DNA of 64,000 nt from the NCBI RefSeq assembly GCF_951230155.1, contig NZ_CATNVD010000010.1, forward strand, positions 1-64,000. The letters run 5' to 3'. Below the pieces are notes generated by a model. The model did no database searches and was not told the DNA's origin. It worked only from the letters and a program-made list of their open reading frames with translations. Shown one piece after another: positions 34,053 through 42,954 of the stretch. Numbering within the stretch: the stretch's first letter is position 1; each line of letters opens with the position of its first letter. Position numbers and translations under genes: made by a program. The stretch comes from Parablautia sp. Marseille-Q6255 (GTDB lineage Bacteria > Bacillota > Clostridia > Lachnospirales > Lachnospiraceae).

Positions 34053-35118
34053 GTTTTTCCTCCCTTATTACTACCGGAAGCACCATAGCTTTCATGTCGC
34101 TATCCTCTGCCTCCACTATCATCGGTGTTCTTGGACTGGTAAATCCAAGTGTTATGTTGTCGCAGGTAAAAGCCTTTAATGTTTCCAGAACCAGTTTAGA
34201 ATCAAATCCTAACCGTATGGATTTGTATACGGTTTCCTGAAGCGGTACCTGTTCCTGATAATCTGCCAGTTTATCCCGAATGCTAATGCTTAGGACATCG
34301 CCTTCAATTTGAAATACTGCCGGCTGTTTTTCCTCCGTACACATCTTCGCTCTGGTCATTGCTCCAATCAGAGCAGTGCGTGATGCACATGTATTGATTT
34401 CTCCAACAGTAAACATCTTCTGGTACTGAAAATATTTTCCCTCAATCAGTCTGGTATAAATGGAATATTCATCAGATTCAAAAACTACACTGTTTTTGGT
34501 ATATGTAAGTGTCACGTCATCAATTACACCCATAGAAATCAGTTTCTTTGCGGTTGTTTTCGGAACAATCAGCTTCATATCAGCCATTCCCTCTCCCGGA
34601 ACAGAATCCACCGCGACTACATGTCCGTCTAGTGCTACAAGTGAGACTCCACTGCTTGTTCCTTCAAAGTAGATTCCTGTCATCTGCGTATTTGAACCAC
34701 CATCGGCCGCAGCATAAATAACATGCCTAATAGCCTCCATGATCTTTTTACCATTCAGCTTCACCCCTTCTGCTTCCGGATCCTCTGTAATATCAAAAAT
34801 AAATTCTTCCGGAGGATAGCTTTGGTACTTATTTTTAATGCCTCTTGTCTTGATCTGGATTACATTATGGTCTATTTCACTGATATCTACCTCTCCGTCC
34901 GGAAGGTTCTTAATCAGGTCAAAGGCTTTCATTGGTATAATAAAATAATTGCCTTCAGAGGCCTCTAATTTGACCTTCATTGTGATGTCTGCGTTGGATG
35001 CGATTAAATACCCGTCCTTCACAAGAACACCGCCCAGAGCCGGACACTGATCATTCTTCTGAACAATACTTTTCAGCTTGTCAATAACTCTTGCAATCTC
35101 ATATTTCTGTACTTTCAT
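34045..35118 (-). CDS. dnaN: Phage-encoded DNA polymerase III beta (sliding clamp) subunit
   Basis: 357 residues, the usual clamp length. ATG 35118 is seven bases after AAAGGA; an ATG six bases upstream is too close. Three repeated clamp domains can be followed: AFDLIKNLPDGEVDIS, then MTGIYFEGTSSGVSLVALDG, KLIVPKTTAKKL, and a final EDSDMKAMVLPVV in place of the usual YVIMPMRL ending. The clamp tethers polymerase and other proteins to DNA. Two other proteins of the operon (PcfK-like and DUF6011-like) have clamp-binding motifs. Confidence 0.9.
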   Translation of the reverse strand: MKVQKYEIARVIDKLKSIVQKNDQCPALGGVLVKDGYLIASNADITMKVKLEASEGNYFIIPMKAFDLIKNLPDGEVDISEIDHNVIQIKTRGIKNKYQSYPPEEFIFDITEDPEAEGVKLNGKKIMEAIRHVIYAAADGGSNTQMTGIYFEGTSSGVSLVALDGHVVAVDSVPGEGMADMKLIVPKTTAKKLISMGVIDDVTLTYTKNSVVFESDEYSIYTRLIEGKYFQYQKMFTVGEINTCASRTALIGAMTRAKMCTEEKQPAVFQIEGDVLSISIRDKLADYQEQVPLQETVYKSIRLGFDSKLVLETLKAFTCDNITLGFTSPRTPMIVEAEDSDMKAMVLPVVIREEKHD

Positions 35119-35168
35119 CTTCATTCCTTTCCCAGAGTACGGTAACAACTCTGTTTGAATATTTGATT

Positions 35169-35453
35169 TTATAAGTATCCATTTTCCTCTGCTACTTTTA
35201 CGAGCTTATTGATCGTTACCGCTCCAATTCCAGGGATTTTAGACATCTGGAGATAGGCTATAAATTCTTTTGCGCCTTTTCCGTTCTGAGCAAAAGCTCT
35301 CGCTTTTCCTTTATTCACACCTTCGCTATGCGCTTTCGCAACACGATTCTCAACATAATCCACAAGCTGTTGATCTGTCATCTTTCTCATTTTGACCGCT
35401 TTATCATGAATTCTGTTTTCATCAACAGATCTTCTACAACTTCTCTTTGCCAC
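35169..35453 (-). CDS. Small basic phage protein with helix-hairpin-helix-like end
   Basis: 94 residues from GTG 35453, nine bases after AAGGAG; an ATG at 35483 inside the upstream gene is an alternative. The N-terminus is basic (VAKRSCRRSVDENR). The C-terminus MSKIPGIGAVTINKLVKVAE is a helix-hairpin-helix-type DNA-binding motif. It follows the DUF5131 gene and precedes the clamp gene; a DNA role is likely but unproved. Confidence 0.62.
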   Translation of the reverse strand: MAKRSCRRSVDENRIHDKAVKMRKMTDQQLVDYVENRVAKAHSEGVNKGKARAFAQNGKGAKEFIAYLQMSKIPGIGAVTINKLVKVAEENGYL

Positions 35454-35454
35454 T

Positions 35455-36453
35455 CTATTCATCTCCTTTGCTATTTTCTTCATACAGCCCTTCCAGAGCC
35501 GGAACAGGTATGTTGTGATCATTCAGCCACTGTTTGAAACAAGAATGGCACATGTGCCCAAAAGCTATCGTTTTCCCTCTTCGGATAGTTTTTCCGCTCA
35601 AAGTAACCATCTGGTTTTTATCTTCCTTAATCCCACACAACATGCAATTGCCCTGTAATCTTGCATTCACTTTTTCGCTTCGCTTGTGTATCTGTAGCTG
35701 TACTGGCAATTCTCTCCGCATATTTTCTTCTCCAACAATTCCAATGAGACTGTCTTGCATAAATATCGGTATTCCTTTACGATCTGCCTCATCTACAATT
35801 TTTCGGATCCAGTCAAACTCTGGAATTATCCTTCCTGCTCTATACCCCGTTTCAGCGCCGACAATAATCCATTTCACATCTGCCAGGGCTATATTTATAT
35901 TCTCAAGTATTGGTTCGACAGTAACGAAGGTGTTCTGTCTGCTGGGAAGCTGATGAATACGTTTCACATCTTCATCGTTCGTTATCGTTGTCCCATACCA
36001 CATATTTTCCTTGTCTGGAACACCGTATTTTGTATACCTTTCTGGATTTTTAGTAAGAAACATGTAGTTGTGCTGCGATTTCTTTTCACAAATTTCAAAA
36101 ATGTCTTTAATCCAGTAATCTGATACCCATTCTCCGAACAAATCTGCCATTGCTCCGACCAATATGTTTTGCCCTTGCTTCAGCTTGTCCAATATGTCAT
36201 ATCTGTATCTATGAAGAGTAGGCTTAAATCCAAATGGATATATAATCTGATATCCATCTTCGCTCAAAAATGGTTTATCCAGAATGAATAAATCTCCATC
36301 CATTCGATACTTGTGTTTCTGAGCCAAATTCTGTTTGACATTTCCGCAAAATCTGAGAGCCATCTGCGCTGCATAACAATATGAACAGCCATACTGACAA
36401 CCTGTTATGATATTAAATGTGTGATCACACCACCTTATCTTTGATCGATTCAT
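35455..36453 (-). CDS. DUF5131/phage Gp37-Gp68 radical-SAM-like protein
   Basis: 332 residues. The N-terminal WCDHTFNIITGCQYGCSYCY contains C19, C23 and C26, a CxxxCxxC cluster of the radical-SAM type. NILVGAMADLFGEWVSD, FLTKNPERY and NTFVTVEPILENI are the conserved DUF5131 motifs. A C-terminal region has further cysteines (NCMLCGIKED and GHMCHSCFKQW), probably a zinc finger. Its chemistry is unknown. It overlaps the zinc-ribbon gene upstream. Confidence 0.88.
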   Translation of the reverse strand: MNRSKIRWCDHTFNIITGCQYGCSYCYAAQMALRFCGNVKQNLAQKHKYRMDGDLFILDKPFLSEDGYQIIYPFGFKPTLHRYRYDILDKLKQGQNILVGAMADLFGEWVSDYWIKDIFEICEKKSQHNYMFLTKNPERYTKYGVPDKENMWYGTTITNDEDVKRIHQLPSRQNTFVTVEPILENINIALADVKWIIVGAETGYRAGRIIPEFDWIRKIVDEADRKGIPIFMQDSLIGIVGEENMRRELPVQLQIHKRSEKVNARLQGNCMLCGIKEDKNQMVTLSGKTIRRGKTIAFGHMCHSCFKQWLNDHNIPVPALEGLYEENSKGDE

Positions 36454-36679
36454 GCTCTGTTCCCTCCACGTATCCTAATGCCTTTTCTTCTCCCCATATC
36501 ATTTTTGAAAAGTTAATCTTCTGTCCACACTCACTGCAATACTTTGGCTGATAATTTGGTCCGGCATTTAATATGTTCCCACATTTTGGACAATAACACG
36601 CTTTCTCCTCAGTACGAACAAAACCATATTTCAAATATATTTGCGATTTGACAATCGGCTTCCGTTTTATAAATCTCAT
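36425..36679 (-). CDS. Zinc-ribbon phage protein
   Basis: 84 residues with two CxxC pairs, CYCPKCGNILNAG and KYCSECGQKINF, forming a zinc ribbon in the middle of the protein. Both ends are short and charged. It overlaps the DUF5131 gene by 29 bp. Function is unknown. Confidence 0.72.
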   Translation of the reverse strand: MRFIKRKPIVKSQIYLKYGFVRTEEKACYCPKCGNILNAGPNYQPKYCSECGQKINFSKMIWGEEKALGYVEGTEHESIKDKVV

Positions 36680-36873
36680 CCTTCCACCTTCTCTCCATAT
36701 TCGATTACATACTCGTACTGAGGGGATTTTCGATTCTCTCCAGACGAAATTTCTTTTCTGACAATCTGCACTGCGTATCCTGCCTTTGCCAGCATAGAGA
36801 CCATCTGCAAACGATCTTCCTCATTCCACTGAACACTTCCTTTACGGATACTCTTGATAGTCTGCTTCGCCAT
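36676..36873 (-). CDS. Small phage protein of unknown function
   Basis: 65 residues from ATG 36873, eight bases after AGGAAG. The segment EEDRLQMVSMLAKAGYAVQI followed by YEYVIEYGEK gives a helix-strand pattern. It overlaps the PcfJ-like gene stop and the next gene. No family is recognised. Confidence 0.6.
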   Translation of the reverse strand: MAKQTIKSIRKGSVQWNEEDRLQMVSMLAKAGYAVQIVRKEISSGENRKSPQYEYVIEYGEKVEG

Positions 36874-39035
36874 TATCCACACTTCCTTTCTATTTTTGCT
36901 GCCTGATCTTTCATCTTCTGTTCAAAAGCATTCACAAATGCTTTTACGGCCGGAGGCATACCGCAGTTGTGGCTTCCCCTGCACTGGATCACACGTCCAT
37001 GGTTGTATTCCATTGTGAAATACGGAGTATCTGGTTCCTTCTCTTTGCGAATAAAAAATATATGTGTTAGTCCTTTTGCCACTCGATCAACATATGTTCC
37101 AACACAATGGTGCAGGGCAGCTCCTTCATTCTTAATTTCCTGCGCATCTCTTGGGACTCTCAGGATGAGACCTTTCCCCTTTATTTGGAATGCGTTTTCT
37201 ATTCCTGTATTCTCTTTGAGCATTTCCGCCAGAAGCTTTTTCATAACCTCTGATTCACGCTTTATTCTTTGCTCTTCCCTACGTTTCGCCTCCGCAGCTT
37301 TTTTGTCTTGTAATGCCTGATACTCAGCCGCTGTCCGATCATGTACTTTCTTGAAATTTTTAGGAAAATAGAAGAACATATTGTTGAGATCATATTTCAG
37401 TGCTTTACACCATCCAAGATAATCTAGCCAGTCCCTTGCACAATTCTGAAGTCTTTCTTCTCGGATATCAGGTCTTTCTCTATGCTGCATATAGGAATAA
37501 CGCCAACAATGGCTATTCTCTCCAACACGGTACTCTGCCCCTTCACGTTCAATGTATCTGCATATTTTGTGAATGGTTGACCTTCTGTTCTCCTTCCGGA
37601 TCAGCGTTGTATTGCATCCAAAAATCTTATAAAACCGCTTCAAATCATCCGCTTTCAGGTTATATCCGGAGCCTTGCGCCTCCTGCAACAATCTCAATTC
37701 ATCTATATTCCCATCAAGGCTTTGCATTATTCTGGTGTTCTCTTTTGTGAGTCCAAGGATGTCAAATACATTTTTTCCATTCTTGCGTAATCCCCTGACA
37801 CCAATCCGTCTGTTTTCAAATGCTCCGTCTCCATGCTCATTTAACACGTATGCCGCAAGATTGTATAATCCCATTTTTATAAGCCACTCCAACTGCGGAA
37901 AATCCTTGTATCTACGAATTGCTTTTGCGTAATGTATCTGTTCGGTCGGTTTATTCGCTGATAAAATCTCCAGCGCCGAATATTTCATAGGTGTATCCTT
38001 CCATGCTTCCGGCAGATTTTCAGGATACAAGGTGCAATACGAACTTGATCTGAATCCTTCATCCGTACACCACCGTACAATTCCAGTCTGCTTATATTCT
38101 CGGTACTCGTAGCTACTGGTGCAAGGCGTTCCATTCGGAGCAAATTTGTAGAATGTTCGTACAATCTCATAAAGCCTGTCTTCCGTCTTTCCATCTTGTT
38201 TTACTTCACGGCTTGCATCGAAATATCTCCACAAAAATCCTTCGTCCCTCGGCTCAATAAAGGAAACCACTCTTTTATCCCACATATGAACCGGCATACG
38301 TCCGTGTGCTTTAATCGTTACTGGGCTTCCACACAGCGGACATGTCCCCTTTTCATTATTTCTCAGACGTACTTTATTTCTGTCTATCAGTGTGATTCCG
38401 TTGCAGTGAGTGCAGCGTGCCAGAGCCTCTTTTTTCGATCTTGGCGAGTAAATCAGATATCGGCTGAATGACATCGCCTTTTCAAATACCCATTTTTTAA
38501 ATCCATCCGGGATTTCTTTGACCGTTTCCATAACTGCATCAATAGGGTTGGTTTCTTTTGCATGTCTTGCATCCAGTCTCCTCTTTCTGACCATATCCTG
38601 AAAGCGTTCAACTGCCGTCCAATCCCTTACCTCCTTCTCTGTGCTCCATTCCTTGAAAAAGTTCCGCATACAATCAATATCTGCATCTGTCCAGAAGAAC
38701 ATATTTGGTATCCATGATCCTGTATGCTTGCTGTAATCCCAGTGGTGCTCATAGAGACTGATGCAATCCATTCTGTCATAAGCAGCTGTCAGCCATTTTA
38801 TCTTTTCAGTAGTCAAATCTTGGGTTATGTAATCATTCTTTGAGAAGAACGTCCGAAGCTGTGCTCCCCTCTCTCCTTTTTTTAAATCCTTGATCGCATA
38901 GAACGTCAGCATCAAGAGATCTTTTTCTATCTCTCTTGAAGTAACAATGTGAGTGCCTGCAGCTCTCTCCGAAAATCTGACCATTTCGTCGGTGGCTTCC
39001 TCTCTTGGAATCTGCGATAATTTTCTCTTCTCCAT
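36873..39035 (-). CDS. PcfJ-domain protein
   Basis: 720 residues. The C-terminal conserved region, about 590-700, carries the PcfJ signature: EGAALHHCVGTYVDRVAKGL, then FFIRKEKEPDTPYFTMEYNH and RVIQCRGSHNCGMPP. A central CTHCNGITLIDRN ... CPLCGSPV is a zinc ribbon. PcfJ was named from the pCF10 conjugative plasmid; its role is unknown. It follows a PcfK-like gene, so the pair is kept together here in a phage. Confidence 0.86.
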   Translation of the reverse strand: MEKRKLSQIPREEATDEMVRFSERAAGTHIVTSREIEKDLLMLTFYAIKDLKKGERGAQLRTFFSKNDYITQDLTTEKIKWLTAAYDRMDCISLYEHHWDYSKHTGSWIPNMFFWTDADIDCMRNFFKEWSTEKEVRDWTAVERFQDMVRKRRLDARHAKETNPIDAVMETVKEIPDGFKKWVFEKAMSFSRYLIYSPRSKKEALARCTHCNGITLIDRNKVRLRNNEKGTCPLCGSPVTIKAHGRMPVHMWDKRVVSFIEPRDEGFLWRYFDASREVKQDGKTEDRLYEIVRTFYKFAPNGTPCTSSYEYREYKQTGIVRWCTDEGFRSSSYCTLYPENLPEAWKDTPMKYSALEILSANKPTEQIHYAKAIRRYKDFPQLEWLIKMGLYNLAAYVLNEHGDGAFENRRIGVRGLRKNGKNVFDILGLTKENTRIMQSLDGNIDELRLLQEAQGSGYNLKADDLKRFYKIFGCNTTLIRKENRRSTIHKICRYIEREGAEYRVGENSHCWRYSYMQHRERPDIREERLQNCARDWLDYLGWCKALKYDLNNMFFYFPKNFKKVHDRTAAEYQALQDKKAAEAKRREEQRIKRESEVMKKLLAEMLKENTGIENAFQIKGKGLILRVPRDAQEIKNEGAALHHCVGTYVDRVAKGLTHIFFIRKEKEPDTPYFTMEYNHGRVIQCRGSHNCGMPPAVKAFVNAFEQKMKDQAAKIERKCG

Positions 39036-39046
39036 GCTGCCACCTC

Positions 39047-39769
39047 CTACAGAAAATCAAATAATGACATCTGGCCAGATATTTCACTGCTTTTGGTATT
39101 TGTTTTTTCCTTTTTCTGCTGCTTATTGGCAACATCTTTTTTGGATGTCTGAAATTTTTCAATTGTTGTATCATCTTTTTTTGTTGTTGAATTGACTTTT
39201 CCAATTGTTTCTTTAATTGTTGGAACGCCTTTTTCAGTTGACGGAACAGCCTTTTTAGCTGTTGCCTGTTTTTTATCACTGGTTTTCTTGCCTCCTGCAT
39301 TCTTTGCCGGAGCCGGTTTTTCCTCTTTTTTGTGGTAGTAGTCCTCCGCCCATTCATAGATCACATGATCCTCAAAAGCCAAGCTTACGTGGCCTCTTTT
39401 TGCAACTTTGTTTTTATCCATCCATTCAAAAATCTTAGAAGTAATGTACTTATAGCATTTAGCCCACGTCTTGCATTCTTGTAAAACATCTTCTGCCATG
39501 CTGATATCTTCTTCGCATCGTTTAATCAAATACGGAATAATTGAGTTGACATGGTTCTTTTCTTCCGGGCTATTTGCTTTCTCCATTTCAGCTTCCAGTT
39601 TTTCTCTTGCTCTCTGCTTTACATTTGATTCATTGCCTTTCTGGGCTTCTATTTTGCCCTCTACTGCCTCTTTTTTCCGTTCCCCTATGTTTTTACTGTC
39701 AATGGCTGTTTCAGCTTCTAAACGGTCATTTTCAGCAACACCCAATTCCTGTTTTAACTGTTCTGACAT
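39047..39769 (-). CDS. PcfK-like protein with C-terminal beta-clamp-binding motif
   Basis: 240 residues. Residues about 55-150 form the PcfK domain (HVNSIIPYLIKRCEEDISMA, VLQECKTWAKCYKYI, DHVIYEWAEDYYHKKEE). A long Lys/Thr-rich disordered linker follows, and the extreme C-terminus is GQMSLFDFL, a canonical clamp-binding motif (Q, S-L-F). It lies between the methylase-like gene and pcfJ, and a phage clamp gene is in the same operon. Confidence 0.86.
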   Translation of the reverse strand: MSEQLKQELGVAENDRLEAETAIDSKNIGERKKEAVEGKIEAQKGNESNVKQRAREKLEAEMEKANSPEEKNHVNSIIPYLIKRCEEDISMAEDVLQECKTWAKCYKYITSKIFEWMDKNKVAKRGHVSLAFEDHVIYEWAEDYYHKKEEKPAPAKNAGGKKTSDKKQATAKKAVPSTEKGVPTIKETIGKVNSTTKKDDTTIEKFQTSKKDVANKQQKKEKTNTKSSEISGQMSLFDFL

Positions 39770-40575
39770 TTGTATTCCCCTTTCTCAAAATCAAAATAAA
39801 AAGTAATTTTCCCAATCCTTGCTTCATCCCTCGGCGTGAACACTCCTCCGAACTGGTTCTGGAAGATCTGGAGCTGCCGTCTCATGCTCCACTCTTCCCT
39901 GAAGTAAAATGGGGTGTACCAGAATTCCTGCCCAGGCCTTTCATCCGGCATCAATGGATTGCCGCAAACCGGATTTGAAATGGTGTTCGCAACAGCTACC
40001 CAACCCGCACACCCAAGAAGCGAAAGCTGTATGTAACACATCTGAGCAACCACCCGATCTATGTCGTTCGCCGTAAACAGTACCCGTGTCTGGTAGTTAA
40101 TCTTTTTTCTGCGGAATATGTTCGCTACTGCAACAAGCGTCGCTCCTGCTCCGCAGGCAGGATCATTGACCGATATCCATTCTCTGTTTTCCAGTGTCTG
40201 CAAATTGTCATTGATCGTGAGGCCTGCCATGCATTCGCATACGTTGTATGGCGTAAAAAATTGTCCCTTCCAGTGATTTCCCAATTCGAGGCTCATATAT
40301 AGCTTTCCAAGAAAGTCCTGTTCCGGATTCTGGTCAAGTGCTTCGACAATTATTGCGAAACACTGTGATGGCTTTTCCACTCCGCCAAGACGCTCTATGC
40401 ACTCTGCGTATTCTTTTTCCCTTGCAGTCCACACCTTTTCTCTTTTGTCCACCGCATTTGCAAGACTACATGCTATTGCAGACATAAGGTCCGCCCATAC
40501 CTGCCACACCGATCGGCTATAACACATTTCCTGAAATACTTTCAGAAAACTTTTCTGTATTTCTTCGTTTGCCAT
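39754..40575 (-). CDS. N-6 DNA methylase-like protein with degenerate catalytic motif
   Basis: 273 residues from ATG 40575, eight bases after AAAGGA. GNHWKGQFFTPYNVCECMA and DPACGAGATL (138-147) are the region X and SAM-binding motif I of N-6 adenine methylases. Where the catalytic NPPF/DPPY motif should stand, the sequence is NTISNPVCGNP (201-204 NPVC). SAM binding is likely; methyl transfer is doubtful, or uses another residue. It overlaps both neighbours in the replication region. Confidence 0.8.
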   Translation of the reverse strand: MANEEIQKSFLKVFQEMCYSRSVWQVWADLMSAIACSLANAVDKREKVWTAREKEYAECIERLGGVEKPSQCFAIIVEALDQNPEQDFLGKLYMSLELGNHWKGQFFTPYNVCECMAGLTINDNLQTLENREWISVNDPACGAGATLVAVANIFRRKKINYQTRVLFTANDIDRVVAQMCYIQLSLLGCAGWVAVANTISNPVCGNPLMPDERPGQEFWYTPFYFREEWSMRRQLQIFQNQFGGVFTPRDEARIGKITFYFDFEKGEYKCQNS

Positions 40576-41468
40576 CAATAATCCTTTCTTTCCTGAGCCT
40601 GAATCAATTGCTGTTCGAGTTGACTATAATCATACTTGCGCTGCTCGAAGTTATTGAACTGATTCTTTTTCTTCACAGACCGTCCTCCTGCTGCATGCTT
40701 CCTGATCGGATAAAAGCTCGTCCAGTTACCTGATGCTGCTTTCTTTGCTATCTCAATACGCTCTGGATCATTATCAGCAATATTCCAAAGCTCTTCTCTT
40801 AAAAGAGTTATCTGCTTCGGAAGCAAATCTGCACCGTTATGTTTTCTGACTAAAAGGAAAAACTGAAACTCCTTCTCAAGCTCAGGATTATCAAACGGTT
40901 TGTCCGGCGCAGCCGTACATATATATTCTTTATTTTCTTTTTCTTTCAGTGTACTTATTTCCGAAGAGTGTGGATTTTCTTCGGAAGAAATTCGTTTTTC
41001 TTCCGAAGAAAGTCTATTTATGGGTGCATTTAATAAAGGCTCCTCGTTTTCCTCGTTTCTGAGGAGCCAATACTTTTCATCATAGAGCTGTCTTTTCATC
41101 AGCTTCACCGCTATCTTGTGAAAGCGTTTTTGAATTCCAACAGAGGTGATGATGTTTTTCGTCATGAGGTCATCGTCAATGAGACCTATCTCAGAGCAAA
41201 AGTGCACCACTTGCTCGACAGCCTTTTTATTCTTCACCCACTTGTTCCCGATCATTTTTACGATCATGCGCGATAGCTTATCCAAGGGGATCTCTGCGTA
41301 GTATCCGTGTTTGTATACGATACAGAGTATACAGTCATACACGGTCACACCCAGTGGACCATACCGGTCCAGTAAATCGAAGATCCTATCATCTTCGTAA
41401 AAATCCACCATTTTCGGAAAGAAGACCAGTCCTTTTTTGTTCGGGGCTCCACGTCCCACGACGACCAC
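40575..41468 (-). CDS. Replication initiation-type protein, DUF4373 (Lin1244/Lin1753-like)
   Basis: 297 residues from a GTG at 41468, after GAGGAAAG. The N-terminal 110 residues, DFYEDDRIFDLLDRYGPLG then VYDCILCIVYKHGYYAEIP, are the DUF4373 domain found in phage replication/DnaD-like proteins. A charged Ser/Glu-rich linker precedes a helical C-terminal region. It probably directs host helicase loading at the phage origin. A perfect palindrome lies 15 bp upstream of the start. Confidence 0.82.
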   Translation of the reverse strand: MVVVGRGAPNKKGLVFFPKMVDFYEDDRIFDLLDRYGPLGVTVYDCILCIVYKHGYYAEIPLDKLSRMIVKMIGNKWVKNKKAVEQVVHFCSEIGLIDDDLMTKNIITSVGIQKRFHKIAVKLMKRQLYDEKYWLLRNEENEEPLLNAPINRLSSEEKRISSEENPHSSEISTLKEKENKEYICTAAPDKPFDNPELEKEFQFFLLVRKHNGADLLPKQITLLREELWNIADNDPERIEIAKKAASGNWTSFYPIRKHAAGGRSVKKKNQFNNFEQRKYDYSQLEQQLIQAQERKDY

Positions 41469-41482
41469 CTGCTTTCCTCACA

Positions 41483-41510
41483 ACCATTTTGCCGATGTTG
41501 GCAAAATGGT
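41483..41510. repeat. Perfect inverted repeat before the replication gene
   Basis: Arms of 11 bp (41483-41493 and 41500-41510, ACCATTTTGCC and its complement) with a 6-bp centre. It lies just upstream of the DUF4373 ribosome binding site. It may be an operator, an origin element or an RNA hairpin; there is no T run for a terminator. Confidence 0.7.
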
Positions 41511-41513
41511 CTA

Positions 41514-41669
41514 TCATCTTTCATTGTCATCAAGGAGTTGAAGAACAAAATCAAACGCCTCAACGATATCAGTAACAGATTCTCCTTTCCTTATTTTTTC
41601 AGTCAAAAAATCATACATCTGACCTTTGATTGAAGACACGTTTACTATTACATCAAAACCATATTCCAT
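41514..41669 (-). CDS. Small phage protein of unknown function
   Basis: 51 residues from MEYGFDVIVNVSSIKGQMYD, with TAGGAGG upstream. It is acidic and helical (GESVTDIVEAFDFVLQLLDD). It lies between ssb and the replication gene. No family is recognised. Confidence 0.62.
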   Translation of the reverse strand: MEYGFDVIVNVSSIKGQMYDFLTEKIRKGESVTDIVEAFDFVLQLLDDNER

Positions 41670-41679
41670 CGTATACCTC

Positions 41680-42117
41680 CTACATAAACGGAAGATCCTC
41701 ATCCAGATTGTCTGGGATATTCACAAACCCATCTCCAGACACTTGCGGATACGGACAAGGCTGTTCATTGTTCTGACTACTTTCCTGCTGATTATGGGAC
41801 TTACTTTCTGCAAATTCCTGCTCATCAATCACGACATCTGTTGTATAGATTTTTCGTCCCTCTCTGTTTGTGTAGCTGCCAGTCTGAATACGTCCAACTA
41901 TCACAATTTTCGTTCCTTGCCGTAAATATTTCTCAGCAAACTCTGCTTTCTGCCTGAAGGCTATGCAGTTTATAAAATCTGCACTTTGATTCTCAGAGTC
42001 TCTGTTACGGCGATCGACCGCAAGCGTATATCTTGCAATTGCCATAGAATCTGGACCTGCAGAATATCTTACCTCCGGATCACGAGTCAGCCGTCCCAAC
42101 AAAATTACTTTATTCAT
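41680..42117 (-). CDS. ssb: Single-stranded DNA-binding protein
   Basis: 145 residues. ATG 42117 is seven bases after AAAGGA; the ATG at 42123 is too close. The OB-fold start NKVILLGRLTRDPEVRYSA, then ARYTLAVDRRN, FINCIAFRQKAEFAEKYL and IQTGSYTNREGRKIYTTDVV are typical. A Gln/Ser-rich linker leads to the acidic tip DEDLPFM that docks partner proteins. It protects phage ssDNA during replication and annealing. Confidence 0.95.
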   Translation of the reverse strand: MNKVILLGRLTRDPEVRYSAGPDSMAIARYTLAVDRRNRDSENQSADFINCIAFRQKAEFAEKYLRQGTKIVIVGRIQTGSYTNREGRKIYTTDVVIDEQEFAESKSHNQQESSQNNEQPCPYPQVSGDGFVNIPDNLDEDLPFM

Positions 42118-42133
42118 ATCCATTCCTTTCTGC

Positions 42134-42409
42134 TCAAAGATAATTTTTACCTATGAGCTTTATAAATTCCTCTCTACTGTGTGTCTGCTCATATACGTGC
42201 TGTCCCAAACGCTTAATCTCAAGATCAAGTTCACGATCAAAATGAACTCCAGAATTACTCATGTTATGATGCCGTGCACAAAGCCATACCGTAAAACCTT
42301 CTTTCTCGGATATTCGCCGCAGCGGACCATAGAACACATGATGCTTATGAAGTCCTCTGGTACAGTGGCAGACTAAACACTGTTTTTCCTGTTGTATTAT
42401 ACTTTCCAT
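42134..42409 (-). CDS. HNH-like/zinc-finger phage protein
   Basis: 91 residues. CLVCHCTRGLHKHHVFYG and VWLCARHHNMSNSGVHF give CxxC plus His-rich centres of an HNH/treble-clef type (HKHH ... CARHHN). Such small phage proteins may be nucleases in recombination. It overlaps the NinB-like gene by 13 bp. Confidence 0.72.
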   Translation of the reverse strand: MESIIQQEKQCLVCHCTRGLHKHHVFYGPLRRISEKEGFTVWLCARHHNMSNSGVHFDRELDLEIKRLGQHVYEQTHSREEFIKLIGKNYL

Positions 42410-42954
42410 CTATTGATCATCCTCGCAAGCTCGTCCGGTGGCAGAGTCTCTATTCCGAAGTCTTTACATTCGGATACAGTACCATCGATCAAAATGCTCA
42501 TTTCCTTTGTGTCGTATGTACTGCTCCCACGGAAGACCTTATAAAAAACAAGTTCTTTTCCGTCTTCAACTTTCTGACCGCATGGCATACAGTGAACGCT
42601 TTCATTTTCAAGCATTTTTGCGACAGGGATATTCGTCTTGATTACAGCCTCTGCTGTCTCACTATCATCTATGTAAAAGGGCTGGCCGTATCTGCCAATC
42701 ATGATATTCTTACACCGTGGTTTTGAGATTCTGAGCTTATCGGCAAGCTTATCTACAAGAACATGAAAGTATGCGTTTGCATCTAAGCTCCTGCGCGCCC
42801 GATATTTTTTAATTCTGATATCAAGCAGTTCTTCATTTTTCAATTCCTCATATCTGGCCGTAAGGTTATCTTCCTCATTTACCGCTACAGTCAGTTCAAA
42901 TTTCTTTGTAAGAAAATTGATTGACATCCCAACGATCTTCCCTGTCAGATTCAT
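42397..42954 (-). CDS. Phage recombination-region protein, possibly NinB-like
   Basis: 185 residues. The motif YRARRSLDANAYFHVLVDKL is similar to the RSL-x-x-N region of NinB-type recombination factors, and the gene stands next to the annealing protein. The match is partial. It overlaps the start of the annealing-protein stop by one base and the HNH gene downstream. Confidence 0.55.
   Translation of the reverse strand: MNLTGKIVGMSINFLTKKFELTVAVNEEDNLTARYEELKNEELLDIRIKKYRARRSLDANAYFHVLVDKLADKLRISKPRCKNIMIGRYGQPFYIDDSETAEAVIKTNIPVAKMLENESVHCMPCGQKVEDGKELVFYKVFRGSSTYDTKEMSILIDGTVSECKDFGIETLPPDELARMINRWKV

Noticed and set aside
38833-39357. 174-codon minus-strand frame between PcfK and PcfJ
   Set aside because: It overlaps both genes in another frame; its Gln/Lys-rich product reflects the Lys/Thr-rich linker of PcfK.
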